From Acanthosoma haemorrhoidale (taxonomy: Eukaryota; Arthropoda; Insecta; Hemiptera; Acanthosomatidae): a stretch of DNA of 64,000 nucleotides. Below are positions 24,701 through 37,400 of the stretch, piece by piece. The stretch is taken from NCBI GenBank assembly GCA_930367205.1, contig OV884009.1, positions 87,689,189 through 87,753,188 on the forward strand, written 5' to 3'. How positions within the stretch are numbered: the first letter of the stretch is position 1; every line of letters starts with the position of its first letter. The position numbers and the translations under genes were made by a program. The notes beneath the pieces were generated by a model that saw only the letters and a list, made by a program, of their open reading frames with translations, searched no databases and was not told where the DNA came from.

Positions 24701-26766
24701 GGAAGGGAAATACTAGTCAGATGGTTGAAATTTGGTGTAACGAGATTTAGTTGATGATTTGCATTGGAGAAGATTGGAAAGGTAACAAGACCTTTTAGTC
24801 ATGATGATGTATCAGAGGAGAGAGCCAAGGATTTATTATCAATGGACTGAAAGGTACAACCATTGGTACTTGGTTTAGCGCTGCAAAATGTGGCAGGGAT
24901 TCCTAATATAAATGTTAAGAAACAGCACATCATACACTATAGTCGGCCTGGAGATCCTCAGAAAGGCCACCATACACATGGTAATGGTTGTGTGTGGCCA
25001 AAATGGAGGAAGACCATAGAGGGGCTGGTGATTGGCACGTTTGATATGGAAGGAGATAACAAGCAAAATTGAACAGTTTGTGGGTGGGCATGGATCGGTG
25101 GGTGCTTTGGGACATGTGGTCTTTCCAAGCAAGACAGGGTTTGATCAAGGATCAAACTTAAGTTTTTGACCAAAGTAAAAAACGTTTATATGAAGATAAT
25201 TGATTGTGAAGTTGAGAATGTCATAAGGGTTTGGAGGAGACTATGTGAGCTAATTGGTGACTGCCTTGGATTTCTCTGCGTAAAATTTAATTAGTGGATA
25301 GAGGCCCAGGTCATCTGGAACCAATAAGGAGGCAGAATCGAGTTCACTGGAAGAAAAGGACAGGTGGATATCGAGAAGGTGTCATCGGTGGTATGAAAAG
25401 TTTCTTTTGTTGATATATATGTATTCCTGTCTCCCTGTTCTACAATAGCGGCTGTCAAAATTATGCAATTGCTGATTAATTCTAAAGTTACATTTAATGG
25501 CTTTGAGCCATGACCAGCATGCTGGGTGGGATGGATATGTTTTGGTCAAAATATAATAATGACAAGTATATGAAAAAAAACAAGAAAAAAGGTGACATGT
25601 CTATTCATTAACTTGCTTTATTCTGACATTAAAGGTTTCTCTATTCGCTGCTCAGAAACTGCTTGAGATTAATCTCAACTCTGAATTTTATGGGTACATT
25701 AAAGATGGTTTTGCAATAAATTCATATAATTTTTTGGGAGATTACATGAAGTATTTTTGATCAAGTTTGTTCACTGTCATAGAAAGGTTGCGTCAACAAA
25801 CTAGGGTTGCATTACTAAATTAAAAGTAATCTTTGATATATTAATAAAAAAAAAAAAAATGTGAAGGATATGGTCCTTGGATCTCCTGATGTTAACCCAA
25901 CTATCGCCAAGGGTAACCCCATTACCTAATTTAAATCTTCAATTTAACTAATTGATAATGTTCAGTTTTGTTATTTTTTCATCAAAGGAGTGGCGTCTCT
26001 GAACAGAATTGTTATTATTTTGAGGTAATATTATTTAATATAGTCCCCCAGTCATTTTCATAAAATAAATGTTAATTGTTAAAAAAAATAAACTAAACAA
26101 AAAATGAAATACTTGCAGGAGCTCTAATTACCTTCTATAATTATCAACATGCTACTCATAAAACAAATGTAATTCAGACACCACATCGTGATTCATATAG
26201 ACAAATTTTTATAAATTTATTAATAACAGAATCTTCTTATAAATAATACAGATTTTTCAATAAAGACAGTATGTTTAAATGTTGAAGGGGCTCATACTGA
26301 TATATAATTTTTTCTCAAATTTTTAATATACTAATTAAGTAAGTTACATGTTAATTTTAAATATTCATACATTCTTAGATGATAAGTAGGTCTCCTTTAA
26401 ATGTTCGCCAAGCAGCATCATTTACTTAAATCTGAAAGCATTATGTAAAAAAAATATCAGTGAGGATAATATAGTAGATTTATTTGAAAATATTTAAAAT
26501 GTTTTACTTATATAGATTTTTATTCACTAAATTTGAAAACTAATTATCATGGACAAATACTTTTGAATAATTATTTGGATTTACCACCTTTGGTTACAAT
26601 TTTCTTCACTAGTACCCTTTCCAGTAAGATGATTTATAGTTTATAATTATAGGCATTTAATTGTTAATTATTTAATCTATGTGATAAATTGAAAAAAATA
26701 ACTTGTGCTTTCTGAGATTATGATTTTTTTATGTATAATATATGAAGATAACATTTACATATGTAA

Positions 26767-26769
<3 letters not shown>
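21782..26769. other. Long intronic stretch without assigned features
   Basis: AT-rich. The stretch 24037-24258 (+) has an open frame reading MPISYIEDAIKVIAEPPGRG, and 24863-25072 another short frame; G-rich, moderately protein-like text runs through 24000-25400 with many stops. It may be a very old transposon relic; I cannot assign it. Confidence 0.35.
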
Positions 26770-26835
<66 letters not shown>

Positions 26836-27106
26836 TCTCTCTCACTATTTTTCTTCTTTTTCTATATAGTTGCGATTAAATAGTAATACATATAACAACT
26901 TACGTTTAACGATGGCTTTTCTTTCAAATATGAACTGATAAATCGGCTTACCTCTCCATGCCTACGTTAATTAAAATTAAAACTACTATTATTAAAGTAT
27001 ACAATACAGCATTCCATAGTTTCCTTCTGCATTTAGTTGAATGAACTGAGAGAAGCAGCGAGAAAGTATGTCCTGTTTCATAACTTATGATAAATCCCCC
27101 CTCTCT

Positions 27107-27197
<91 letters not shown>

Positions 27198-27440
27198 ACT
27201 CTCACTCTCTCACTAACTTTCACTCCCTCTCTTTCTTTTTGTATATAGTTGCAATTAAATAGTAGTACATCCAACGACTTAGGTTTCGCAATAAGGCTGA
27301 CACTTTGGTTTAAGCCTCAACTCACCTGTCTAATGTCCTTTATTTACTAGCTGTGTGTTCAGACGAGGAGGTTGGAGTCCATAGTTGCAAAAAAGAAAGC
27401 ATCCATAATGTTCTCTTAAAAGACATTGGAAATATATTGC
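26770..27440. repeat. Composite repeat around CT tracts, copies 2 and 3 in tandem
   Basis: (CT)n at 26771-26831, then the blocks TATATAGTTGCGATTAAAT and AATTAAAACTACTATTATTAAAGTATAC, then (CT)n at 27114-27191 with imperfect edges, then TTTTGTATATAGTTGCAATTAAAT and a block ending near AAGACATTGGAAATATA. The same blocks occur once at 13620-14170, so the array is a partial tandem duplication of one repeat with expanded CT tracts. Confidence 0.75.
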
Positions 27441-29938
27441 ACCTTTTCCAAACAATATTTTCCTTTTTCTCTCTGGTTAGTAAAATTTCATTATGTAATT
27501 ATTGAACAGATATTAAGACAATCAAATAGCACGAAACTAATCTAAAATTTTGTAAATGAATCACAATTTAAGACTGTTATAAGACGTAATTCAAAATCAA
27601 TAAAATGATTTCCCAAATTTGTTGCATTTTTTGAAGACCTCAATTTTCCGTCATCAGTCTCTTCCATTGTAAATTACTATTATTATAATCATTGTATAAT
27701 CATATGTTCACTATTAGAACCAAGGTATTTCATTTATAATTTATATACTATAATTATAAAAGGATTTGTTTTGTTTGCAAGTGTTTAACCAATTATTTAA
27801 ATTTGGTATAGGTTGTCTATATTATTTAGTCATGACATGAAACTATACTGTTACTGCTAAAAAACAAAACATGTTATGAAGATATGAACTTATTTCAATC
27901 ATAAAATAACTCATGAAATTGATGGATAGAAACTCAAAAGCATTATCATCACAACTATTGGTGGAGCTAGCGAGAATGGCTGTCATTTTTACATTTGAAT
28001 TTAAGCAAAGAGGTGCTAGAATATTTAATGATATCAAAACCTTAAATTGTTTAATAATTTATAATCTTAGCTACTGATCTCTTGCTTATTTATTCCACTA
28101 ATAATTGTCAAGCACAACAAGAATGGAGCACGATCTTTCCTTTTTCTGAATGTATGTGTAACGATATTTGTCGAGAAAATGATCCCTATGTTTAAAAACA
28201 CATTAAAGACAAACCACAAAAAGAAATTGAACAATATAAAGTTTTTGAAGTAACAATGAAAATTCCTCTGTTCTTTTAACAATGTTAATTTTTTGTTCAA
28301 TATTATAGCTGTTTAAAATTTTTGTTTAAATAAAAATGATTTACAATGACCAAAGTGGTTTAAAGAATGAAATTAAGTGTATCTGTTCAAAGTATTTAAA
28401 AAGCTCACATGGACCGTAGGCTAAGATGATATTTCGGTTATTTTATTAAATATATTTTTCAAAAAATACACTTCAGTTCATAATTGTTAGTAACATCATT
28501 TTAGTCGATACAATTAAAAACTATAATTTGGATGGAGGTCACTGATCTTTGGATCAACAAGCAAATTTCAAATGTTCTATTTTAAAGGCAGTAACGAAAA
28601 ACAAGGCTATTCCAAAAATAAAGCATATTACAATAAAACACTGATGTTTTATTGCCAAAAATCCAATAAAGAAAAATATGGGGCTTTACTTTGAAACAAC
28701 TGCAGAGAAATTGTTTCTCTGTACGGATGGACAGATGTCATACCGTGGATAGCGGTTGTAAAATGATCCAATCAATCTAAAATTTAATCAAACATGCATA
28801 TTCCACAACTGCTAAGATTACGCTGATTAGACATTTTTAAGTTATAATTATGAATATAGAGGAGGCTATTAACCATTGGAGCTGAGTTATATTCATATTT
28901 GATATGATTAGAGGCTGATTGTGAGGTACCGTTATGAATAAAACGCTTTTAATCACCAATTATATTTATCCCCTAACCAAGCACTTTATACTATTACCAT
29001 TTTTTATCTACTATAAGAAACTCATTGAACAGCTATAAAAAAAAACACAGGTAGTTGCGAAAAGAAACACAAGAAAACACTTTGATCGTGTATTAGCATC
29101 CATGACTCACATGTCATTGAGATTTTCCAAGAAAACTCTCAACAATATATTTATAATCATGTGGCAAGCTATTCATTTGATTCATCTCACACAATAATCT
29201 GTGTTATTGGGGTTTATGGAAAATCCCTTAGATACAAACTCGCTTCCTCATTAATGGAATTTATAACAAGCTCTAGGAAGATATATCCGTCATAAAACTA
29301 ATTCTCCAGAGTTAGAAGTTGAGCCTGTATTTGTTTGAAATAAGTATTGTACATTATTAAGGCCTTATATAAATTACTAATTATCTAAAGCATGGGGCTC
29401 CCAACCAGCAGATTTGCGGATTCATTAAGACTTTGATGTCATTGTATAATGATGCAGTCACCTTTTCTTTCTCAAGGTCTGATGCCCAAGCAAAGTCAGA
29501 TTACTTAAAGATAAATTGTTAGGACTGTGGAATAGAAAAGAACATCCAGAAAAGCTGATTCATTCTCTTAAGAAATAGCCATTGCATTGTAATAACAAAG
29601 AAATCCGATACAGGTCTACTTTTACTAATTTGTGTGACAAATTTTATGTTCTGAAATTTGAAGAATGCCAGGAAGGCATTTCCAAAGAAATGGTCTGCTG
29701 TAACAAGTTCGGTGGAGAATGAATATTACAAAGAGTCAGGTTGGATACATGGGCTTCAAAATTTCAATTGTATGAAAAAAATTTGAGTCAGTAGCATTAA
29801 TGTACCTTAATGTAATTAATGCACCTGTCTGTTGGCGTGGGGATGCCAGAGAACACTTTTGAAGAACGTTAAATTTTTAAAAAGTTTGGTAAAAAGATAT
29901 TGCTGAATAGATCAGGTGTTTATCTGTAAAGTCAAATT
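27441..29938. other. AT-rich intronic DNA
   Basis: No coding frame or recognised repeat. Confidence 0.4.
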
Positions 29939-29947
29939 TAATATATA

Positions 29948-30011
<64 letters not shown>
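29939..30011. repeat. (TA)n microsatellite
   Basis: TA run with one interruption near 29950. Confidence 0.95.
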
Positions 30012-30013
<2 letters not shown>

Positions 30014-31205
30014 AATGTACCTTTTTTCTTTAACAAAAAATCCAGGTACAGCATCTTATCATTTTGCGTTAAAAAAAGTGAGTTGAGTGTGATGTTTCAC
30101 AAAATGAAGGTTTTCATTGAACATAATATTACTATGTCTTCTTTATTGATACTTCCTACAAATAATACAAACAAATAAATCTTTGCTAAAGTGGGTGCAT
30201 TAGAATAATTAGCATTGTTTTAAAAAAAATCCTCTATTGTCATCTGTTGCATTTCAATTTGTAATTTGAAAATAATTCTTTAAAGACTAATCGTAATTTT
30301 TATTTAATATTCGTCATCAGCATTACCAAATCGATTGTTTGTTTTCCATGTTTTGATACTTGCTATGCATAACATGTAATTTATCACCACAGCCATAATA
30401 ATTTTATATTAACATTAAAATTGTAGCAGTATTTTAAATAAATATTGTTTTATTTGTTTCCCTTTTTCATTAATTTATTTATTAAAAAAATTAAGTAATT
30501 ATATGCCACTACGATGGTTATGATAGTTCATTTAAACCCATTCCTAAGTAGTGGTTTTACCAGAACAAACCCCTTCCATGCCATTCCTGGCTCATCAAGT
30601 AATCAGGCTTTTGTCCCCTTTTAAAGCAACAACCTGAAGTTCCTACCCTCAAGACCAATTTATAATATATAATTAGTCTTTCGTCAGTTTAAAATATAAA
30701 GAAATAAATGGAAAATCGTGAACACCATTTGAACTCAAATCTAGTATGAAGAAGATTTATATATTTTGCAAATATATTGGATACACCAATGATGCTGAAA
30801 AACAAACCTACTCCCATGATTCTTTTTAGAGGCTTGGTATTTTTCATGATAGTACTATTTGATATTCCATGAAAAATAATGAAAGGTAATTAATGAAGTA
30901 CTTGGCGGTAAAACAATAAATATTATGCTAAAGCAATAGGTTACAAGTGATTACTTACCGGCTTATTAGTACTCACAAATAAATACCAGAAAGGTACTTG
31001 TGTGAAGTCTCCTGTGCCTCCTGGAATATCTTCAGATGGTATGTAATTATTTTTGAGGACAAAGCAGGGTGTGCTGACAACCAGTAAATCTGTGATAAAC
31101 AAAGGGATGCCACCTGTCAGACTCATTGTCCACGCTCGACTTCCTGCATTGATTGACCACATTATCCAATTGGCGAACAACCAAAAAAAATATGTGCTGC
31201 TAAAA
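30012..31205. other. AT-rich intronic DNA
   Basis: No coding frame or recognised repeat. Confidence 0.4.
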
Positions 31206-31224
31206 TATAATATGTGGACTGACC

Positions 31225-31500
31225 CAATGGTCAAATGGCTTGTATGCCACTGGTACTACTTATGTGGTACTTTTAACTACGGAGTCCGGAGTTCAATCCT
31301 CAGCTCACCCTAGGATTTATTATTGTTTATTCTTTGGTACATGGGTCTTGAATAAAAAAAGAGTGCATCCGATTAAGAAAACTGAATTTAAGGTTAAGAG
31401 GTAACGCCAAGTGCTGATGAGAATCTCAGCGCCACCAACCAAATATGGCAACAACCTTTGGTTGGCCCCTACCTATTCATGATAGGACCCCTACACCCTG
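31225..31500 (+). repeat. Possible tRNA-derived SINE
   Basis: The stretch near 31272-31305, TACGGAGTCCGGAGTTCAATCC then TCAGCTCACC, looks like the anticodon-to-T-arm part of a tRNA with a B-box-like GGAGTTCAATCC. It is followed by about 200 bases of GC-richer unique text that ends near CACCCTGGATTTATTTTATA. The A box is not clear and there is no second copy in the window, so the call is tentative. Confidence 0.4.
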
Positions 31501-33568
31501 GATTTATTTTATATACATAATATGTGATTTAGTAACGACAGCCACGCTATTTTGTGTTAATATGTTACCAAATCTCTGGGGGTAGATTAACCGGAGGGGT
31601 GAGGGGGCTGATTCAACAACATTCGGAAATGATGTAATGATCGGTTAATACTGCATTATCACACTCCTCACAGGTTGGTTGATCTGTTGATGTTGATAAG
31701 AAGATATATATGAGTCAGCCTAATATGTCCTATTCTCAAACTGGGAATTACTTGCAATTGTTTTGGTTCCATACTATTCGATGTTACCCAATCTCTGTTT
31801 TTGGTATTTATGGCTGAAAATGACTGTTTCTTAACCAGTGCCTAACTTCATTCCATCATTGAGTTTTTTTGATTCTGGTTCATATAATGTTATGGATGGA
31901 TATTCACTTGTCTGGTTGGGGAGTCAAAAGTAGCTTCACAGGCACCTTGATGGGCTAGCTCATCACCATGTATTCTTGTATGGGATGTAAGCTAACACAA
32001 TAGAATTTCACCTCCTTCAGTTGATATTTTATAGATCTTGGATCAGGGGATCATTTGTCCATTTGTTTTGAACTCTTTATTGTTTTGAGCAAATCAGAGT
32101 TTTTATTTTATGAAATCCTTTATACTATTTTGAAGACTCTTTGGATTGCTGGTAATTTGTATGTGGAGATACTGCTGGTTTCAAGTAGTTTATATTTGGA
32201 GGTGTACTCATCCACACAATATCCAACATTACTTTTATTTTTTGGGAGGTCTGTGTAATATTGGACATGGTTTCTGAATGGGGTAGAGATTTCTTTAAAC
32301 TGGATTTGCAACAACATTTGGAACATTTGGATGATTGGTATAGTAGCAGTTTTATTAAATTTACGTAATTCTAAAATTTTTGGGATCATTGGTTAAGTCC
32401 GTGGTGGTGATTTATTGAACACAAGGAGTAGATTATTTTTTGGAATCTTGAACTTGAATTACAAACAGTAATTATGTACTTTTTTGATGCAAGGGGTATT
32501 GCATTTCTAGAATTTATCACATGAACTGAGCTGATTATTTAATAATATATGCTATATTGAAGAATGTAAAATTAGATAATAATTTATAAAAAATTGTCCA
32601 TAATATCATGCTATAGAATTTTTGTATTTCTTCATCATGCAATATATAAACAATATTGTTACCTTAAATTGTTGCACAAATAACTTTACTGAAAATATAG
32701 TGCTATTTAAACAAATCAATTTTGCATACAGATGTTACGTAAATGCTTGTGTTGACAACAAAAAACATCATTAGAAAAACAAAAAAATGTATTCATACTT
32801 TTTTGATGCATAGATTAGCGACTTTTGGATGAGAAAATTGGACTTTATATAAGTCCATCAACAGGGAACATCGAAACTACCAGAAAAAACTTTGGCACGA
32901 TCAAAATAAGGAAAAACAAATTTTCATATTTAAAAAACAATATCTCACTAAATGTAGATCATATGCTTAATCTAATACATGTTGTGTTGTTCCAAATTAA
33001 AAAAAGTGAAATTAATTAATGTTAATCAAATAAAATATTTTCTGGCCAGGAAATCGTCATTATGTTTCAATTAGTCCATGCCAGTTAGTACTCCCTGGGC
33101 ATTAGTTCTAGCTGGAAGTTATTATGTGTTATCAGTTCAAAGTTATCTTTTATATGTTTAACCTGATATCTGTAACTGTTGTCAAATACTTCTATAGAAA
33201 TAAATTTTTAATTTAACCTATTTATTTATTATACCCACATAGTGCAACCCTTACCCTTTACATCTGTTTTAAGTTAACTGTATTTTTGATTTTGTAAATG
33301 GATTCTAAAAGTTAGTAAATTATATTAAAATGTAAAACTAATGAAAAACTCAAAAGAATTTCGTTGAATAATACTGTGTTTAGCTAAAGCTGTGACATTT
33401 TAACCTTGGATTGTTACAATTTTTTACTTATTTTGATTGTACCAAAGTTTTTTCTGGTTGTATAAATGTTGCCTAATAATGGACTAACGGAGTCCGAAGC
33501 ATTGCAACAAAATGATGAACAAATAAAAATTTCTAGAGAAGGATATTATGGACAATATTTTTTAAAAC
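31501..33568. other. AT-rich intronic DNA
   Basis: No exon seen. Near 33475-33500 a small stem GGACT/AGTCC followed by CGAAGCATTGCAAC resembles the hairpin-plus-CGAAAC motif found near the 3' ends of some retroelements; weak. Confidence 0.35.
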
Positions 33569-33570
33569 TA

Positions 33571-34829
33571 AAGGGTTGGCCAAAAAGTTCGTTCGGTTTT
33601 TTTAAGCGAAAATAAGACACAACTTTTAAACACAAAGCGATTTATTCAATCAATGATATAATTGCCGTTTTGTTCCAGTATCTTCTGCCATCTCATGGGT
33701 AGATTCATAATTCAAAGCTCAAAGAATTTCCTGTCTTTACTGGCAAAAACATTTTTAAAAAAAGTGGATTTTTACATCTTCTTCAGAATTAAAGGTCTGT
33801 CCATTCAATGAATTTTGAAGAGACGAAACAGGTGGAAATCTGAAGGTGCAAGGTGGGGCGAATATAGAGGGTGCGGCAAAACTTCCCAGCCAAGCTCCAG
33901 TAACTCTGCCGCGTCTGCCAAGGTGTGTGCGGTCTGGCATTGTCGTGATGGAAGATAATCCCCTTACGGTTGGCTAGTTCTGGACGCTTCTGGTGGATTG
34001 CTGCATTTAATTTGTCCAGCTGGTCACAGTAAACGTCCGAATTGATGGTTCTGTTCGTGGGAAGAAGTTCGTAAAAGACAACACCCCTTCAATCCCACCA
34101 AATCGAGAGCATTTGGGTGAAGTCCTGCTTGGGGGGTTGTTTGTGGTAATTTGCCGCGCTTCCCCCATCAGCGTTTGCGCTCCACATTGTTATAGACGTC
34201 CCCTGTCATCATTCTCTTCAAAAAAGGATCGTTTTCTTCACGTTTCCACAACGAATCGCAGATGGAAATCCTTTGGGCGAGGTTAGCCTCACTAAGTTGA
34301 TTGGGAACCCAAACATCGAGCCTCATCACGTAGCAAGTTGATGCAGATGGTTTTCAACACTCGATTTGGATATTTTGAGGATAACTGCGATCTCCCTAGT
34401 TGTATAACGGGTATTGGTGTCGGCTAATTCCTTCACTTTGTTGCTGTTAATCTCAGTTGGCCGGCCAGAGCGAGGTACGGAAAATTTCCCGATCGAAATC
34501 TTGAAAACCACTTCTGGCACACACGTTCTGTAACAGCATCCTCTCCATATACATCGCATATCTTCCTGCAAGTTTCCACTGCTTTTTTGCCTTTTTTAAA
34601 ATAAAAAAGCATGAGGTGTCGATAATTATCGTTTTGGTTTTCCATTTTCAGGATGATCCTAAACACACAAAATACAATCAGTCTCGTCGGAATTTCACGT
34701 CAAACTACGTTGAAGTGTCTAGTATCTGACGAGAGCGCACTCGCAAGGGACGGACTGAAGTTAGCTACATATTAGACTGCTTGAAGTTTCGTGACGACAA
34801 AAACCGAACGGACTTTTTTGCCAACCTGA
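33571..34829 (-). mobile_element. Mariner transposon, decayed
   Basis: Inverted ends: left GGGTTGGCCAAAAAGT then TCGTTCGGTTTTT, right complement reading CAGGTTGGCAAAAAAGT then CCGTTCGGTTTTT. TA duplications lie at 33569-33570 and 34830-34831. Length 1259 bp is normal for mariner. The transposase is on the minus strand and is broken. The element sits in the last Shal intron in antisense orientation to the gene. Confidence 0.93.
33755..34645 (-). pseudogene. Mariner transposase relic
   Basis: Starts MENQNDNYRHLMLFYFKKGK from ATG at 34645, continues VCQKWFSRFRSGNF (first helix-turn-helix), then shifts frame to RSGRPTEINSNKVKELADTN, RYTTREIAVILKISKSSVEN and HLHQLAT (second helix-turn-helix). The catalytic half is more damaged: near the first Asp it reads MTGDVYNNVER, missing residues usual after GDE; the second Asp box is frameshifted; the third is still readable as YSPHLAPSDFHLF. 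Stops occur in all frames, so it is inactive and older than the Tc1-like copy at 4.7 kb. Confidence 0.9.
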
Positions 34830-34831
34830 TA

Positions 34832-36300
34832 TTATGAGCTGATTATTTTGTTTAGAAAAAATGCATAAAAAGATGAATGGAGGGGTATAGATGCTAATTT
34901 TGCAGAATATTTTAGATGTCTCATCTCCTAACAGTAGCTCATCACACTCAATAATAGTGGATAAACTACAGAGCTTGTACAGAAAGCTCCTGGACATATC
35001 CTTAGTCTTGAGTTTTAAACAGTATCGACAGCTTTTCCGTAGCCAAAATATGTATCACTGAGCCATCAGTCCAGTCGACCTGATGCAAGTGCAAGGTATG
35101 TAGTTAGTAGTAATTTTCTACTCCGTTACATCTTACTATTAGATACCAGTTCTTAAGAAAACTTTGTATGAATTGTGGCATTTTACCTCCTATTTTTATC
35201 GGACATAATTCACTAATAACTCAAGGATGGAATACCATTTCATTCACTTTTTCAATATCCAAGGAGACCAAACGAACTTATCGATGTTTAGAAAAGACTT
35301 TATTTCAGTTGAATTTCAGTTCCTATATTTATTAGATAATCTGTAGTGAGTGAAGTGATCAGAAACCTCTTAGATTTTTAGCAAAGAAATCCTTACTTCC
35401 AGAAACCATAGATGCCGTTTATTCAGTTCGCTTTCCAGAACATAACATTATGTGCAAATCTAAGATGTTGGTCTATAATTTTTTTAGTCCATTCGGTAAT
35501 TTTTACTTTCAGTAAAGGTAGAGTGATTGATTTTTTCAAAGTTTAGGGACTAATTGTTACTAGGTGACCCATGGGTCACGTTTTTGAGGTTACAATAACT
35601 TTTATCAAACTGAACTAAAAAATTGGCCTAGTGTTCTTTATAAGGTTGAATGATGGTGGGTAGTATATCAATGATTGATTGGTTAATTAACCTCTGATCA
35701 TCTTAAGGGAGTAATAATTCTATCTTTGATTACATTAATAGATTTAGGCCTGCTCAAGGTTCAGCACTGTATTGGCTTATAATTGTACCATGACCCCTAG
35801 GATTATGGTGACATTCGGCTGTTATGGTGAAAACACAATAATATATGGTTTGACAAACTTACACTACTTATAACTTGTAATGAGTTAAGTATAAATAATA
35901 TGCTGAATTCACAGTATTAGGTGGTAAATACCATTTAATTATCATTTACCTCTTTAAAATTATATTGAATTACTTTGCCTGGCTCAGAGATAGATCAAAT
36001 GTTACTTTCTAAAGTCGTAAATGTCAATAAAAATTAAAGAAGATACACGCAAGATGAAGTAAAAGAAAATGGTATAGTATAACTACGACTGACTTAATAT
36101 GACAGATGAAACCAAATAAGTGAATGCATTCAACATAACACAATACTAGAAAACTTAACACTATGAATACAGTATAAATTAATACTATACTTTTGTGGTT
36201 GGGTGTTTGGTTTATCTGCTTGCTGGCACAATGCTTCCTATGTTCCCGCAATGAGTTTTAATCATCTCAATAATATCAAAGATGATGATGGTGAAAACTT
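34832..36300. other. AT-rich intronic DNA
   Basis: No coding frame or recognised repeat. Confidence 0.4.
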
Positions 36301-36304
36301 TGTC

Positions 36305-36445
36305 CAAAATTCAGACCTTACATAGAATTTACCGATGCTACAGGACATATAAAATGTGATATATGAATGGATTCGCCTGAGAATCTATAGTAAATAATAA
36401 TTTTGTCATTTTTTAGGGGATTGGACAAAAAAAAACAATGTGTTG
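36305..36445 (+). repeat. Dispersed hairpin repeat (R3), copy 1
   Basis: Runs from TTCAGACCTTACATAG through ACCGATGCTACAGGA, a stem GATTC-GCCTGA-GAATC at 36370-36385, TATAGTAAATAAT, GTCATTTTTTAGGGGATTGG, to an A-rich tail. The same order is found on the minus strand at 53295-53435 and, partly, at 63130-63222. The A-rich tail suggests a SINE or the 3' end of a LINE. Confidence 0.75.
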
Positions 36446-37310
36446 GTTTCTTAATTTGATCTTGGTTGGGGGTTCTTTACCATATAGCCATTCAATATTG
36501 TAAGGTGAAGCTCTCTGGAGACAAAGCACTCAGAGGCCTCCTCAAGCACTTACAGCCTGCACAGGGTGATAGATAGCCTTGGCTTGGTTAAACTTAGCTC
36601 CACATTTAGATAATTTTACTTTAACAATAAAATAAAACCAAGTGAGAAATGTGATACATGGTATTCCAAAGAGAGGTGTTCCTTGTGATAGGTGGAGTAT
36701 TATATAATCCAAGCTGGTGACCTGGCTAAGGCGGGGGTTAGCCCTGATTGGTGATTTAAAAAAATTGACTTTTAATATTGATAGTAGTTGTGGTGTAAAC
36801 GAACACTTCATTTTATTTCTAATACATTTATGGTCACTGAAAATCACTTTAACAAAGCATTTAATAAATAAATAGTTAATATACTGAGGGAAAAGCTTGA
36901 TAAAAGTGCTGCTATGTCTTTAACTTGTTCTTATCATTAGGGAGATACCTGGAACATTTTATCATAATGATTTAAACCTAAATGTAGTCAGCAAAATCAA
37001 TTTTAGTGTGTGAGGTACTTTTTAAATTTCAGAATAATTGGGTAATTTTGACAATCGCTATCTTAGAGGACACAGGCAAATGAAAACAATTCCCGTACCT
37101 GTTTTAAATTAAATTTTTTAGTCAATTTATTAATTTGATTTTAATCATAAACAGTTTTAATTTTTAAAGAGATAGTCACAAAATATAACTCTCTGCTCGC
37201 TCCGCCAATGTTACGATATTAAAACATTAAATTTATAAAATGCCATTTTACTAAATAATTCCTATGTAAGGTACTGTTATTGCAATGTTAGCGGAAATAT
37301 ATTTCAAAAG
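36446..37310. other. AT-rich intronic DNA
   Basis: No coding frame or recognised repeat. Confidence 0.4.
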
Positions 37311-37400
37311 CAGAGCAGGAAGCCGAAGAGGAATGAACTGCTCGAGATGCAGGACCAAATTGGAAGCACTTGACGAATTAACAGGCATCACATCAAAAGT
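37311..37400 (+). other. Candidate alternative Shal exon (frame unresolved)
   Basis: A 90-base, GC-richer island between a weak acceptor (ATTTCAAAAG) and a strong donor (AAAGT|GTAAGT). One frame is open right through and reads SRAGSRRGMNCSRC then RTKLEALDELTGITSK, plausible as a charged channel C-terminus. The frame set by the previous exon, which ends in phase 0, instead reads QSRKPKRNELLEMQDQIGST and then TGA. The length is divisible by three, so a cassette exon would not shift the terminal exon, but the in-frame stop would give a shorter protein. It may be an alternative C-terminus, an exon with a different acceptor, or a relic. Confidence 0.35.

Noticed and set aside
26948..27274. Arg-Glu repeat open frame
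   Set aside because: Translation of the CT microsatellite on the minus strand.
37311..37400. Calling the island a confirmed Shal exon
   Set aside because: Its open frame is out of phase with the preceding exon and the acceptor is weak, so it is listed only as a candidate.
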